This document shows positions 26,013 to 38,231 of a DNA stretch of 64,000 bases, piece after piece (position 1 is the first letter of the stretch; each line of letters begins with the position of its first letter). The DNA lies in NCBI GenBank assembly GCA_024500155.1, contig CM044858.1, positions 1,612,001-1,676,000 on the forward strand, read 5' to 3'. Below the pieces are notes generated by a model. That model made no database searches, had not been told where the DNA came from, and was given only the letters and a program-made list of their open reading frames with translations. The stretch comes from Chenopodium formosanum (Eukaryota > Streptophyta > Magnoliopsida > Caryophyllales > Amaranthaceae). The position numbers were made by a program, and so were the translations under genes.

Positions 26013-26339
26013 TTCATACCAATCAATACCAAAACACCGTCAACTAAACAAACTGCTTTGACCTATCGTTGACCGAAGCACAAACACCTGACGAAACAAC
26101 AAAATTTTCGATTTCACTAACAAAATTGACGATTCAAATATCAAATTATCAAAATGAATGCGCCAAGAAAACCCTAGAAATTCACATATATGAGTAACAT
26201 ATATGTATATTATTATAACAAAATTAAAATTGATTAAGCTAGAAAACACACAAAAATGGCATGAAGAAGAGGAGAGAGAAAGTAGGAGAAGAGGAGAGAG
26301 AAAGTAGGAGAAGAGAAGAGAAGAGTACTTACGGAGCAT

Positions 26340-27739
26340 AGAACAGTGACAGTGAGTTGGTGGAGGTGCAGAGCTTTGAAGAGCTTCTTCAATGGCGGAT
26401 TTATTTGAAATAAGGAAATTAAAAGTTAAATAAAACAGGACAAATGGATGGAAAAGATATTAAAAAAATAAAAAAATAAAAGAAAAAAAATTATTAATTT
26501 GATTTAATTATTTCAGAAAAATGGGTGTGTATATTTTAAGTTGGCCTTTTGAGCTATCAGAAAGTGAGAACTGAGAAGGAGATATTTTTATTTTATTGCA
26601 AAAAAGGTTGATAAGGTGACGTGTTTAATTAGGCTTTTTATGTTTTATTTTTTTTTTCTTACGTTATTTTTCATTATTGGCTTGAAAGGTTTTGTTTTCA
26701 CTAATTCGTCCATATATGGAGTGTAACCAAATTGAGTAAGATTCCATTCTAATGAATATTCCACCAATTACGTATAATTACTTGTCTAAACTCGGCATTA
26801 TTGCCATTATACTCTGTATTAAATGTTGATGGGGCGGGTTAGAGGTGGAGGATGGTACCTCCACAGCCACACCTACCTAAAAATCTATAGCTATCCCTGC
26901 CTCACTATTCATGACGGGTACAATATGTACAATCATTCTCGTCTCAATGGAAATAAGCTTAAAATCATTCTCGCTTCACCACCCACTTGAATATCCATCT
27001 TCGCCCCAAAAACTTTACAACCAATAATAATAATACCCTCGTTTCGTATTATATAAGTTTTTGGGGAGGATAGGCAACAATTGTTAAGAGACGTTTAAGA
27101 AAGCAAAAGACATGTCAAATGTCATTAATAAGTTAATCAAATCCAAATCCTCCGTATTCCACTGTATAACCACTAACACCCACCCCGTTGTATTTTGAGA
27201 AGGATGTATTTCATTTGCAAGTTGCAACTAGAAGAAAAAAAAAAAAAAAAAGGAATTATTTGGTTAACTTGAATAAAGAAAATTATTCAAGGCCTCATGT
27301 GTATTATATGAACTAAGACTCATCATATCATGTGAAATTGTACCTTTATCATATGTTAAGCATCTTTGCTAATTCTCGTTCATCTTTTACATTGAAAGAA
27401 TGTGTGAAGGTAATTTCCATTCATCTAGCACATCATGTGAATGAAATCAGACTTAACATACCCTTATTGTTGCTCCACAAGTGTGTTAAGTCAACTTATA
27501 CGTGAAGGTAATTAGCACAACAAAATCAGGTTAGTTTTACAGTCGACTTGTCAAGCCATAACTTTCTTCCAAATAACAATATACAAGATACATATTGATT
27601 TAACAAAAAATTTAAGATACACTACAATACCGTGATGGCAACATGTTACGGATCAGAAAGTAGTTGCAATTGCTACCATGGCTGTAGCCTGAACACTCAA
27701 AAACAACCCTACACACTATACAAAACAATGGCCTTGAGG
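26340..27739. other. Intergenic between KEA promoter and augmin gene 3' end
   Basis: The KEA promoter/5' UTR lies at the left. Otherwise the segment is AT-rich, with a C-rich stretch at about 26830-27010 that looks like a decayed repeat and a poly(A) run near 27235. No gene recognised. Confidence 0.55.
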
Positions 27740-30700
27740 CTATGAAGTTAATTCACCCCGTTCACGAGCAATAGAGGCTGAAAGTATACCAAGATCTCGA
27801 TTCAACAGTGTAAGAGACGATTCACACTCTGATATAATTCTCACCACAGAGGAAGGCTCACCACCAACTGTCTCAGATGACCCAGCCTTCACTGCGTCAT
27901 GTGAATCTCGAAGGTTCCTTAAATTTCCCAGGAACTGTCATATCAATATCAAAGCAATCAGTGTCAACCGAGTCACCAAGACTAGCTACAACTAAGTGTC
28001 TATAACTCACGCAATCATAATTCAAAGCCTCCATACAGCTTCCACACATCCTCACGCACTCATTAAATTCTAACCAAAGTTTCCACTATATTAACTACTT
28101 TTTACCATTTTTACCATTGTTTCAAAAAAAAAAAAAAAAAAAAACTACTTTTTACCATTTTTGAACTAATTCACCCCCACCTCCCTTCAAAATTTCCCCA
28201 AATCCAAACAAGCAATAAAAAAGAAAACAAAGAGAAATACAGGCGTTACAGCTGTTCAGAGCAGAATCAACAACTTCTGCTCCAAATATTCAGTTTGTTA
28301 CAAGGAAGATTTAGATATGCATCCTCTGAATTGGGAAATCCAACTTTTAAATTCTAATAAGGAATAGTACCTTCAACAGCATTTTATAGGCCTCCAGTAA
28401 CCTATTTGCTGCAGGACCAAACCCATGAAGCTGAGGTACTTCCATCATGTGCGTCCACGGACGAATCTCCTATAAAGCACAAATTTCGAAAAACCAACAA
28501 AACCAGAATAGATTTGTTAGCATTATCCAACAGAAAAGTAATATTCTGGTTAGCTTAAGAAAGAAAAGTTAAAATATGAGCCAACAAATTAGCACAAGTG
28601 CAAAACTATAATGTTTACACCACTTTTCAATGCTCACTATGGTATAGAGTAAGTGATACATAACATCCATAAATCAAAAGTATTCTTATGACAATTTTTA
28701 ATTCATCCACACCGACCACACATCACAGTCCCTGTAACTTTATGATTTTGGACATAACCCTTCCCCCACCCATTCCAGTTCAATTCATTTGCAAATCTTG
28801 GAAATCTAATCCTTCCATCCGGAATTAATCGTCTAAATGAGAGTATTAAATAAACTAGTAACATGAGAACTAAATTCAGACAAAGGTAGTAGACGGTTCT
28901 AAAGGACAATAACTGTATCACAGGGGAAGGCATTTAAGAAGCTCATGTGCTGAGGAGAGAGATAAGGAAATTAGAAAGGACCTATTTGATGAGGTGAAAG
29001 GTTGAGAGAAGTCACATGCAAATAAGGTGACGTTACAATCATATTGAAGTTTCCTCAAATGAAAACTCTTGCAAATAAGAATGGCAGAAGTTTTATTTTG
29101 GATCAAAGACATAAAATAGGCCAAGTTAGCATGACAGGTAAGCTTAAAAATTTTATAACAAAAACTTGCATAAGCATTTTGCATATTGAAGCATGCTGCA
29201 AATCTGTCAAAATCATGGACTCATCACTATTGACTTAATTCTTGAAGATATCATTTGACAGCCTTCGTAAAAATAAAAAGCATTGAAAAAGAAGTCAAAA
29301 TAATTATAACCTTTGTGTAAATCACATTAAAAGATCTGGCTGTTTCCAAAAACGACTCCAAATGAGAACGTAGCTTTGTTTCTACTTCTGCATAATCTTC
29401 ATCTGGATTATAAGCATGCTGAAACCAAACATAGAAAGATATATAAGTAAGAAGAGGCTTTAACAATAATTACACATACCACAAGCTTTCATGGTTTAAA
29501 ACACAATCCTTAAACCAGCTGTATCATGTAGCAATGATGATGCAATGAGGTCCCAAAAGCACCATCAGCAGTAGCTTCATTTTCAATGACTTCAATTTTC
29601 TAAAAAAGCAACAGACCTTTGATGCCAAATCATCAACGTTTTGTTGGAGGGTTGAGAATTTTTTTGACAATTCTGACAGCTTGGACTCCAGATCAGCAAT
29701 GTCTGGCCTGCGATAGCAGTTATAAGCATACTATGAGTAAGTATCTTCCACTAAGGACGAAACAACCATGGATTCAATCACATGAACATGATTATGTGAC
29801 ATAAAAAGATAGAACAATTCAACATAAATTAAACTATTCTTAATTCTTGACTGCCAAAATCCATCATTAGCTCTAATCTTCAAAGTTATTATCATTAGAA
29901 TCAACCCATACATCTGCATAAACTTTTGAACTCATAAATTACGCAAAACATCAATATTCATGGTGGACTACTTTGTTATACCAGGGCCTTTCAGTGCATG
30001 AAATTAAATTTACAAAGACTACTTATTAGAGCAGAAGTCCTCTCCTGACATGTAATCCCTTGCTCGGGGTATATCTTATTTTAACTAGGATATGAATGCA
30101 AAGAAGATATGTCTTACAAGGGATAAATGGATTGAATCTGCACATCTGCAGGAAACAATTTGCACTCTTCCGAGAAAATCTGTGCCTGCTTTTCTGCAAT
30201 GGCATCAATTAACTGTATGTCCTTGGTAACCTGCTCATCAACACTGCAGAGTTTGAAAGCATACACGTAAGAGAGAACAGAATGAAGGAAGAGGGAACTG
30301 ACAATACATTCTTAAACCATGGCTGAGATTATTGCCCTAGTTATATCTCCTAATAGCACAAAGTTAATAAATCAAGCTAAGACATTTATCTAGTAATGTT
30401 GCTACCTCCAGTCGGGATTATCAGCATAGATGCTGGCCTCAACAAGGTCTACAATGAGTCTAAGCATTTCTGTGCGGTCTTCATAGCTTCCACGTCCCTG
30501 GTTGAAAAAATGTTCATTTAAGCATATAAATGATTAATCATCGGTCAAAGGTTTTTCAGAAGTATAATCAATAATTCTAAGATAACTAGCCAGGCTAACC
30601 CTACAATGCAACTAATTTTATTCCAGATAAGAATAGTCACTAGGTCCACCACATCCAAAAATAAAACACATAATAAAACAGAGTTAAAGTTGCATTCATT

Positions 30701-33269
30701 CTACATGTCTACATTGGTGTTGCATCCAGACTTCTGCACAACTGCAGTGCATTATACTTATAACCGTCATACCCGCAACGTGATGTTAAGAGTTATAGGC
30801 ACAAGCATAAATACAAGCCAAGAAGACACATGAGCAAAAAGCAGTAAGCATCCCTCTCCCAAACAAAGGCAAGAAGGTTGACAAGAAAAGACAATGAAGA
30901 AGTCAGGCCAGTCAAATGAATATCTGGGGAAAAAATTAATGGGGAGAATTATGAAACAAAAGAAAAACTTGGGCTGTTAACTTCTGATAAATGATAGATA
31001 CTGCATAATACATTCAACTCATAGTGGTCAGCCTGATCTACACGAATGAGACATAGAAGTTGCAATTATATTACAGCAGAATGATAGAGATAAATTAAAA
31101 TTTGACCTGAGAGTATGAATTACAGCAGATTCCTGAGCTCATAAAGACTATTGTCAGGAAGTAAATTAACTTACCTGAATGACCTCTGTATCCACAATGG
31201 TTGTGATGCCAAGAAACTTAGCGATTTCTGCCAAGTCTGTGATATGAGAAATTCAAGTTAAATTCAATGATACTGATCCAGTATTTACAAGCAGCGCCCA
31301 GCTTGTATGTAATGCACATAAATACAGTTCGTGAAGAAACAGCTGGAAACAGTGACAGAATAGATACAAAGAGAGTAAATAGTAAAGGCCCCAACTTAAA
31401 CCATGACGAACAACAAAATACGGAGACACAATGCAGTTTTCCTAGTTAAATTGTAAAAGTTCATCACTACATGTCTTTCAAATTAGAGCATAAAAGAGAA
31501 AGGTTCCAAATTTGGAAGATCAGTCAATTGTGGTCTGATTGGGACGACGTAAAGGCAACAAAATTCCAACGCATACAAAGTTGTCATTCAAACCAGCTGG
31601 ATGCTGTTAAAACTAAGGTTTTTATTACAATAAAATACAGCTCGGTCAGAACACTCTGCAAAGATGTCCTGATCCCACATTTGAATGATGATTCAAATAA
31701 AAAAAAAAAAAATCATGTCAAAATTAAAACAGTTGGCTCCTTTATGGTGTAAGAACACTTATTGGAAATGACTCAAAAAACTTATGCACAAATGACTTAA
31801 GTGACAGTTGGAAGTCCACCACACATATTTTCAGCATTGTCATAGATATAGGGATCTTACACTAAATTTTGAGAAATATAGCACCTTGATAGATAGATCA
31901 CCTTAATACAGATAAAGATCAATGAAACATACACTGAATGCGAGAAGTCTCTTCATCACGGTCTACACCATCTCCTTGAAGATTTTGCTGAGAGAAGGGA
32001 GACTTGTCACCCAACAGCCTATAGACAAATAAAGGCAAAGAGTTTTATAACAAGATTCTGTGTTACAAGAAAGAGGGAAGACAAGAAAATTCTGCAGTTA
32101 ATGAAAGCCTCTGCCAAAAGGAACCAGCATGCAGCAACAGTTGCCTCAAATGAAGACTAGTACTTATCAGCAATCCCCATATAGTTGGAACACAAATCAT
32201 AGCAATCAGCAAGGAATAAAGTCAAGAGAGAAAAGATAATCCCCAATTAGCTCACAGTGATAATTCCAACACTTTGCATTCCTCAAGCTAAAATAACTTA
32301 GAAACTCACAAATCATGCTGTAGACAGCATGCTTGCATTTTAAAAAAAAAAAGGAACTCTACATTTTCTTGCTTCCCAAAAGTTAATACCAAGATTTGAC
32401 ATTACAACAGCGAACAATGACTGTTGAAAATCTATGTCAATACATCCAAGAAGAACTATTAACAATCACTACGTCATTTTTTGATGAGATCAATACTCCC
32501 ATACTCCCGTCTTAATTAATTCCTTAAATTTGTAAAAGAACTACCAACATCACAATATCCAGAAATTCAAAATTCTACCACCAGTTTCATTTCTCCCTTT
32601 CCCTAAAACCAGATCCCACTTCAATAAACATCAAATAATACCTCTAACCATTACCAATACTATTCTACGATACTTTCAACTCAGAACAGTGATCACTTTG
32701 AGCTATGACCCAAGTGATTGACCAGCACAGCAGGTTTACAACCATAGCATCTAAACTACTAATCCTCCACTCTTAAGGCATTTGATTACGTCGACAAGTG
32801 ATACATGCTGCAATTCACTTCACCCAAATTAAAACAAAATCAAATAACTCCCAAGCTTCTAACACAGTTTAAACACGGAGTTAGACACATAAATCAAACA
32901 TTTCTTTCATAGATCACTAAAATGCAACACAATTAAACGTTATTAACAGGCAACAACGACAACGAAGACAACAATAATAACAATGTCAAAGCCTTAATCC
33001 CGATAAGACGGGTTCGGCTACACGATCATCAACAAAGATCCTCTTCCTTCATTCATTTCCATCATATATTATATATCAAAGCAATTATCCAAAATTAGGT
33101 ACTTAAAACAATAGTAGGAAGAGCAGAAATTGAACCTGAAGAATAGCCACTCAAGAAGGGCGTAACGTTCCATTCCAGCAAACAGCAAAGACTGAGCAGG
33201 AGCATTAGCTCTTGGATAATTCAACATTGTCAATTTCTTCTGTATCTCCTCCATCTGCTTCGCCGCCAT
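27740..33269 (-). CDS. AUG7: HAUS augmin-like complex subunit 7
   Basis: Subunit of the augmin complex, which recruits gamma-tubulin to existing microtubules so that branched microtubules form in the spindle and phragmoplast. Nine exons: 33269-33136, 32018-31933, 31236-31175, 30497-30406, 30243-30118, 29707-29617, 29418-29311, 28469-28371 and 27934-27740. These give 993 nt and 330 residues, in frame at every GT-AG junction, close to the usual length. The N-terminus shows MEEIQKKL, YPRANAPAQSLLFAGMERY and LLEWLFFR. The middle part (exons 5-7, from about residue 125) is heptad-like and probably coiled coil. The C-terminus has LNRDLGILSASIARE. A 5'-UTR intron is likely at 33415-33293. Confidence 0.95.
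32945..33050 (-). mobile_element. SINE 3'-end fragment with (TTG)n tail
   Basis: Read on the minus strand, it has GTAGCCGAACCCGTCTTATC, then GGGATTAAGGCTTTG, then a TTG-rich tail. This resembles the 3' part of common plant SINEs ending in (TTG)n. No 5' tRNA-like part with A and B boxes was found. It lies in the first intron of the augmin gene. Confidence 0.55.
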
Positions 33270-33419
33270 CGCACCAATTTCCCTATTATTGACTGAAAAT
33301 TAACATGAAATGTGACAAATTCAGCATAAATCTGGAAAAATTTTGACCCCAATTTTTGAAAAATTAATAATAAAATGATAAAATAAGATTGTTGATGATT
33401 TGTTATAAGTATTACCTCT

Positions 33420-34741
33420 TAATTGCGGAAATTTGTTGCCGGAAATAACAGTGGATCTCCTATTATTAATTCAAATAGGGGAGATTTCGAAATTAGGGTT
33501 TTGAATTGATCGGAAATCAGCCGAAAAGGAGTGTCGGAGATGGTGGCCGGCGTGATTTGCCGGCAATGAATTCAAATTTGTAGGATGAACTATACGAGAC
33601 ACTTTGGCCTACTTGCGACTTGTTTTTGGGCCCAATTAAATATGAGCTTCTTTTTTAAAATTTGGCTTGTTTGGCTATCGATATACGAAGTATACAAGTA
33701 GGTTTTTTTTTTTTTTTTTTTCACATTTTTTTTTTTTTGGTAATTTTCTTTAAAAAATTAAAACAATTTCGTAACAATTCAAATTGCATTAAGTGAATTT
33801 TATTACTTCCTTTGTCTCAATGACAAGATAATTGACACAATGAAATATAAGTATATTCAAATTGTATGAAGTGGAATTTTGTTACTCCTTTTGTCTCAAA
33901 ATAATTGACACATTTAAATATAATAAGTATAATAAATTTAAGGAATTTTTTACTTTTACCACAAAAAAAAAATCAAAAAATTATTTTTTACCACCAAAAC
34001 TTCTAAAACTTTTATTTTACCACCAAAAAATTTTCTAAAAATTGTTTTTCACCTCCAAACGTCGAGAAAACCGTTAAATCTAATGGCTTAAAAAAATTTC
34101 CTTCGAATTTCGTGCGCAAAATATGTTTTTCACGCAAATCGAGGTTTTTTTAACACGCAAAACGAGGCATTTCCGATCATTTTTTGTCAATTCTAACCTC
34201 AAATTGGGCCCATAGGGCTAAAGTGCCCCCCAAAACCCCTAAAGAGCATGTGTTTGACACGAAAATCGATGAATTTAAAAAATTCCGTTAGGTTTTTGAC
34301 GACAGGTGGTAAAAAAACAACTTTTAATTTTTTATTTGGTGGTAAAATAAAAGTTTTAGAAGTTTTGGTGGTAAAAAACATTTTTTTTGATTTTTTTTGG
34401 TGGTAAAAGTCAAAAAATCGGTATAAATATCTAGTGTATTCGCGTATATACCAATGGATTAACATAACCTATACAAGTAAATATGCTACTACCTAAATTC
34501 CAAGGATGCAATATTGTTACTATATTTAACGTTTGATTCATTCAACTAAAACTCCCCTTAAACTCCTCAACCTATTCAAAATCACAAAAATTATATAGAC
34601 ATGCATCATATAGGATCACCATCACATTTTTAACCTACTAAATTGATCAAAAATTAACTTTGTCAACAAAGTAACAAGAACAAGTCACACAATCACCTCA
34701 TCATCAACAACAACAACAACAATAATATCAACAATATCATC
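33420..34741. other. Intergenic between augmin and PCNA-like gene A promoters
   Basis: Shared upstream region of the diverging augmin (minus) and PCNA-like A (plus) genes. It holds poly(T) runs near 33700-33740, two diverged direct copies of a Stowaway-end-like segment (about 33775-33850 and 33855-33930, with CTCCTTTTGTCTCA), and the TIR element at 33943-34419. Confidence 0.6.
33943..34419. mobile_element. Foldback/MULE-like MITE with about 100-bp terminal inverted repeats
   Basis: The left end (GAATTTTTTACTTTTACCAC) and the reverse complement of the right end (GATTTTTTGACTTTTACCAC) match. The similarity continues for about 100 bp through repeated TTTTACCACC blocks and AACTTCTAAAACTTTTATTT. 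The centre has no coding capacity. I could not find a clear target duplication. Confidence 0.65.
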
Positions 34742-36042
34742 ATGTTGAGAATCAAGATACAAGAAGGATGGATACTAAAAAGAGTATTAGCAGTTGTTGC
34801 AAACATAGGTCCTAAAGCCTTGATAGAGACCTTACCAACCGGGTTGTTATTCCGGGTCAAAAACCCGGCCCATGACGTGTCAACCATACTAAGGATTAAC
34901 ACCACGGCGTTTCATCACTACTCTTGTGATGGAGCTCATGTTTTGAAAGTGAATCTCCAACAATTCAGCTCGATCATAAACTCAGCAACCGAAGATGAAA
35001 CCATTACCATAACTCGATCTTATGATTCTCCCAACCTTATTTCTTTTGTATTTGTCAATAATCAAAGTATGTGCAAGGTACAATTTTTATTATGGGATAT
35101 TTCATCCGTCTCTAAAAGTTCTTTTTATTTATTTATTTGTCATTATAACAGTTTTGTGTCGAGTAACATATATGTTTATGTGTAGATAGCGAGGACAGCA
35201 GAAACATAGGAATAAATGTTGCAGAAGTGAAGAAAGATCACTGGAGTGCAGGTGACGAATCAATGCATGAATTCAAAGTCTGCATTAGGTGCAAAGATCT
35301 AGTACATATATTGGAACATTCCAAATTGACCAAGGAAGCCAGTAAGAAATCTTTTCACGACTCCTATATTACTTATTCATCTCCTATATATATTATACTC
35401 GTGTTAACTTAAATTATAAGTACGTGCTATGAACAACAAATGTCCCCAATAAGGTTTTGATACGGACTTACACATTTGATTTATATCTCTAAAAACAGTA
35501 CGAAGTCAATAGAAAATCGTTTTACTCTCACAATAAATTACTGTAAATCTGCCTTATACATAAAAATTCTGCCATTCTCGATTTGGCTTTTTTGGCAACA
35601 CTAATTTGTTCCATAATCTTGTCTTACCCTATGTTTACTAATTCTTGAACATATATGCACTTGTGCAGTAACAATTACTATGATGGGAACCATGGTATCT
35701 CTACATTCAGGGTATGAGACCCTCAATCTCAAGGAAGAGGTATGTAAATAGATTCGAGTTTATTTGTTACAATATTTGGGTTGCTTAAGGCTAATTATCA
35801 TATATTTGGGGTTAGTGCAGCATCAAGAATGCATAATTGAAAATGTACCAGCAGGAACAATGCACCATTTACAACTACATGTGAATAGGCTGGACTCTTT
35901 TCTGTTAGCCTCACGTATAACAGCCATTGTATGGATACATGACTCGAATTCCCGGTCTCCTATTCGCCCCTTCTTGGAGTTTCCCCTTGGAGATTTAGGC
36001 AGACTTCTTATATTCTTGCCTCAACCTTTTATCATATCTTGA
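34742..36042 (+). CDS. Divergent PCNA-like sliding clamp, gene A
   Basis: Four exons: 34742-35066, 35186-35341, 35669-35739 and 35821-36042. They total 774 nt and 257 residues, with all GT-AG junctions in frame. PCNA is about 261-264 residues. The start MLRIKIQEGWILKRVL aligns without a gap to the PCNA N-terminal strand and helix. HY falls at residues 59-60 as in PCNA, NLQQFSSIINSA at 71-82 matches the second helix, and FLPQPF stands where PCNA ends in LAPKI. K13/R14 are kept, but the DNA-facing lysines at 77 and 80 are S and N. Canonical clamps form a trimeric ring on DNA. Whether this one trimerises, alone or with others, is unknown. Overall similarity is low, so the family call rests on colinear motifs and length. 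Confidence 0.75.
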
Positions 36043-36288
36043 TAAAACATAATACTGAGACATTTGCTATATGTTAGGAATGGTAGGAAATGCCTCCATC
36101 TCCTCTTCAATCCTTCGAATTATGATTAGTTAGACCAATTATACTAATGAGTTATTGTATGAACTATGAAGCATTTATTATAATTCACAAGATAATACAC
36201 ATCATGATTAACAGACCAAATAAAGTACAAATAGTGTATGATAAAACAGAAAAATTAAACTAAATGAAGGTTATAACAAAAGATTGTA
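36043..36288. other. Convergent 3' ends of the two PCNA-like genes
   Basis: Only 246 bp separate the stop codons of gene A (plus) and gene B (minus), so their 3' UTRs probably abut or overlap. The spacer is AT-rich and has AATAAA-like motifs on both strands, for example TATTATAATTCACAAG near 36176. No other feature was seen. Confidence 0.6.
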
Positions 36289-37652
36289 CTACTGTGACAC
36301 AAAAGGATTACGTATGTAAAACAGGAGCCTGGAATATCGACTAAACAAGAACTCTAGCATGGTTGGATCCTTAACTCTGCTATAAGAATCTTTTATGTAG
36401 ACAACATCTGCAATGCAGGAAGCCAAAATGATAGATTTCGCGAAACTACAGGGCAGTCTTAGCTCATACACCATGCTTTTTGGTGCATTTTCGATCTTGA
36501 ATTCAGCTATTTTCTACAAATCATAAATACAAGATTTATTAATACAAAGTACGTACAACATTGTTATAACAAGGCACAAAATAAGCGCGAATAATGATTT
36601 AGCCCAAGTGTGGCAGCACATTACAACATGCCACAGTAATGTATTGAAACTTTGCAATTCTGAAACTTGGAAATTTGATACCTGCATAGTATGTTTGACA
36701 ATAGTCTCGGATCCGGAAGCTAATCTAAGACATGTGCTGGTTACAGAAACAAGAACTGTAACACATTTTAGCAATCATATAATATGAAATTAATGGATCG
36801 AAAATGATGTATAATTAAGAAATTAGAAATAATGCTTACTGGCTGTTTTGAAATGTGCTGAATTCATTGCAATTTCCTTGAGCAAAGTAGATTTTATTGC
36901 CACCCTAAATTCATGAATTGGCTCATAATGAAAAGGTTCTGCATGAAGTTCTGTAACTTCCAGTGTCATTATCTTGATTTCATTCTCTATAATTAAACAA
37001 GTAAATTGTCATAAATCAAAGAAATACTAATATATTTGTAATTTTCAGCAGATAATTTGATTATACAGGTCTAATTTTTAATAAAATTGGATAAAGAAAC
37101 ATAAATATTAATTAGGAATCCAAATTCAGAAAATTTGTCAGAACTTTTTTTTTAACAAAAACAGAGGAATAATACAAATTCCATGAAATTTCTCTGAAAT
37201 TTAATAAACCCATCTCGTAAAATCAAGATAAAAACGTTAAAATGAAGAGAAATTCATCAAGAACATGAATTTGATCTTAAATGAAAAAATCAAGAAAGAG
37301 AGGAATCAATAGAAGTACTTGAATTTTGAATTTGAAAGTCAAGACTAGTGATGGGAGTCTTGTCTTCGGTGTAGATCACGATATAAACTCCGTTGTCATC
37401 GGCAGCAAGGTCGCCAAGAAAATCGTTGATAGGAGCGAGTTTAGCATTGACAATGAAGGGCCTAGAGATATGATAATGACCAAAAAATTTAGAAGAAAGA
37501 TGAAGCAAAGATAATACATTGGTAGTTTTATGGGTAGTATGAAAGAGGGTGAAGATTTCGGAGAATTCGATGTGTGTAGTGTTGGAGATGGTTGAGATTG
37601 CTGCTATCATTTGTCTGAACGCCATTGGTGTGGTTATTCTAAGCCTCAACAT
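36289..37652 (-). CDS. Divergent PCNA-like sliding clamp, gene B
   Basis: Four exons: 37652-37319, 36986-36840, 36755-36682 and 36513-36289. They total 780 nt and 259 residues, all in frame. It starts MLRLRITTPMAFRQMI. HY falls at residues 59-60, as in PCNA and gene A. ASGSETIVKHTMQ lies where PCNA has its third-domain lead-in, and LLFYIRNPF matches the PCNA C-terminal strand IRFYLAPKI. Intron phases (1, 1, 0) equal those of gene A, and intron 2 falls after exactly 481 coding nucleotides in both. DNA-facing positions 20, 77 and 80 are S, D and G, so a classical DNA-sliding role is doubtful. An E2F-type motif lies 27 nt upstream of the ATG. It could instead be a diverged 9-1-1-type clamp, but length and N-terminus fit PCNA better. 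Confidence 0.7.
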
Positions 37653-37678
37653 TCTTGTTTAGAATTGAAAGGAAAAAA

Positions 37679-37687
37679 GGCGGGAAA
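37679..37687 (-). promoter_or_regulatory. E2F-type motif in the leader/promoter of PCNA-like gene B
   Basis: On the minus strand the sequence reads TTTCCCGCC, which contains the consensus E2F site TTTCCCGC. It ends 27 nt before the gene B ATG. E2F sites drive S-phase expression of canonical plant PCNA. A telo-box-like stretch (AAACCCTGAAACCC) lies slightly further upstream near 37728-37741. Confidence 0.6.
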
Positions 37688-38032
37688 GTTAGTTTTGACT
37701 GTTTGTAAACCGTTAGTTCAATTTTTTGGGTTTCAGGGTTTGCTATTGCCCCGTCTATTTGCACTATATAAATAGAAATTTTCACATATCTTTAGTCATT
37801 AGTCAACGCATAACTTTGACTGTGTTTTTTTTTTTTAAATATAAAAAAAAAATAAAAACCTTGATCAAAATATCTTTGATATAAATTGTGAAAATTTAAT
37901 AGTTTGGGAAATACGAGTATACATTAATAATACATGTTGTTTAACATATTATACCATAAAATTGGATGTACTAAAAAAAAAACTTGATCAAAGGGAAACA
38001 ACTTATAAAAAACGGAAAGAGTATCTCTTTAT

Positions 38033-38231
38033 CTATGTTACTCGGACTCTTTATTTCACCTCACATAGTCACGTAGTACCCGTGTTAGATTCTCGACACT
38101 CGGACATGGGTATGACACTCGAACACTTCACTTTTAGTTCAAAATCATGGAATTATTTCACAAAATAGCCTAGTCAGACGCTTGGATGCACACCCGTGTC
38201 AAACATGGGTACCCGAGTCAAAGTAACATAG
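38033..38231. mobile_element. hAT-type MITE, 199 bp
   Basis: The termini are CTATGTTACTCGGACTC and, inverted, CTATGTTACTTTGACTC. An 8-bp duplication CTCTTTAT flanks it at 38025-38032 and 38232-38239. Internal copies of ACACGGGTA/ACATGGGTA-type motifs are arranged in inverted fashion. The segment contains no gene. Confidence 0.8.

Noticed and set aside
26826..27010. C-rich segment resembling a degraded repeat
   Set aside because: Clear terminal repeats or a target duplication could not be found, so it is only noted as intergenic.
34742..37652. Alternative reading as Rad9/Rad1/Hus1 checkpoint clamp genes
   Set aside because: Protein lengths, the MLR start and the ungapped match to PCNA residues 1-80 fit PCNA better; a profile search would decide.
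37760..37776. Good TATA-like box TATATAAATAG on the plus strand
   Set aside because: It points away from gene B and no plus-strand gene follows; the minus-strand reading is only a weak TATA.
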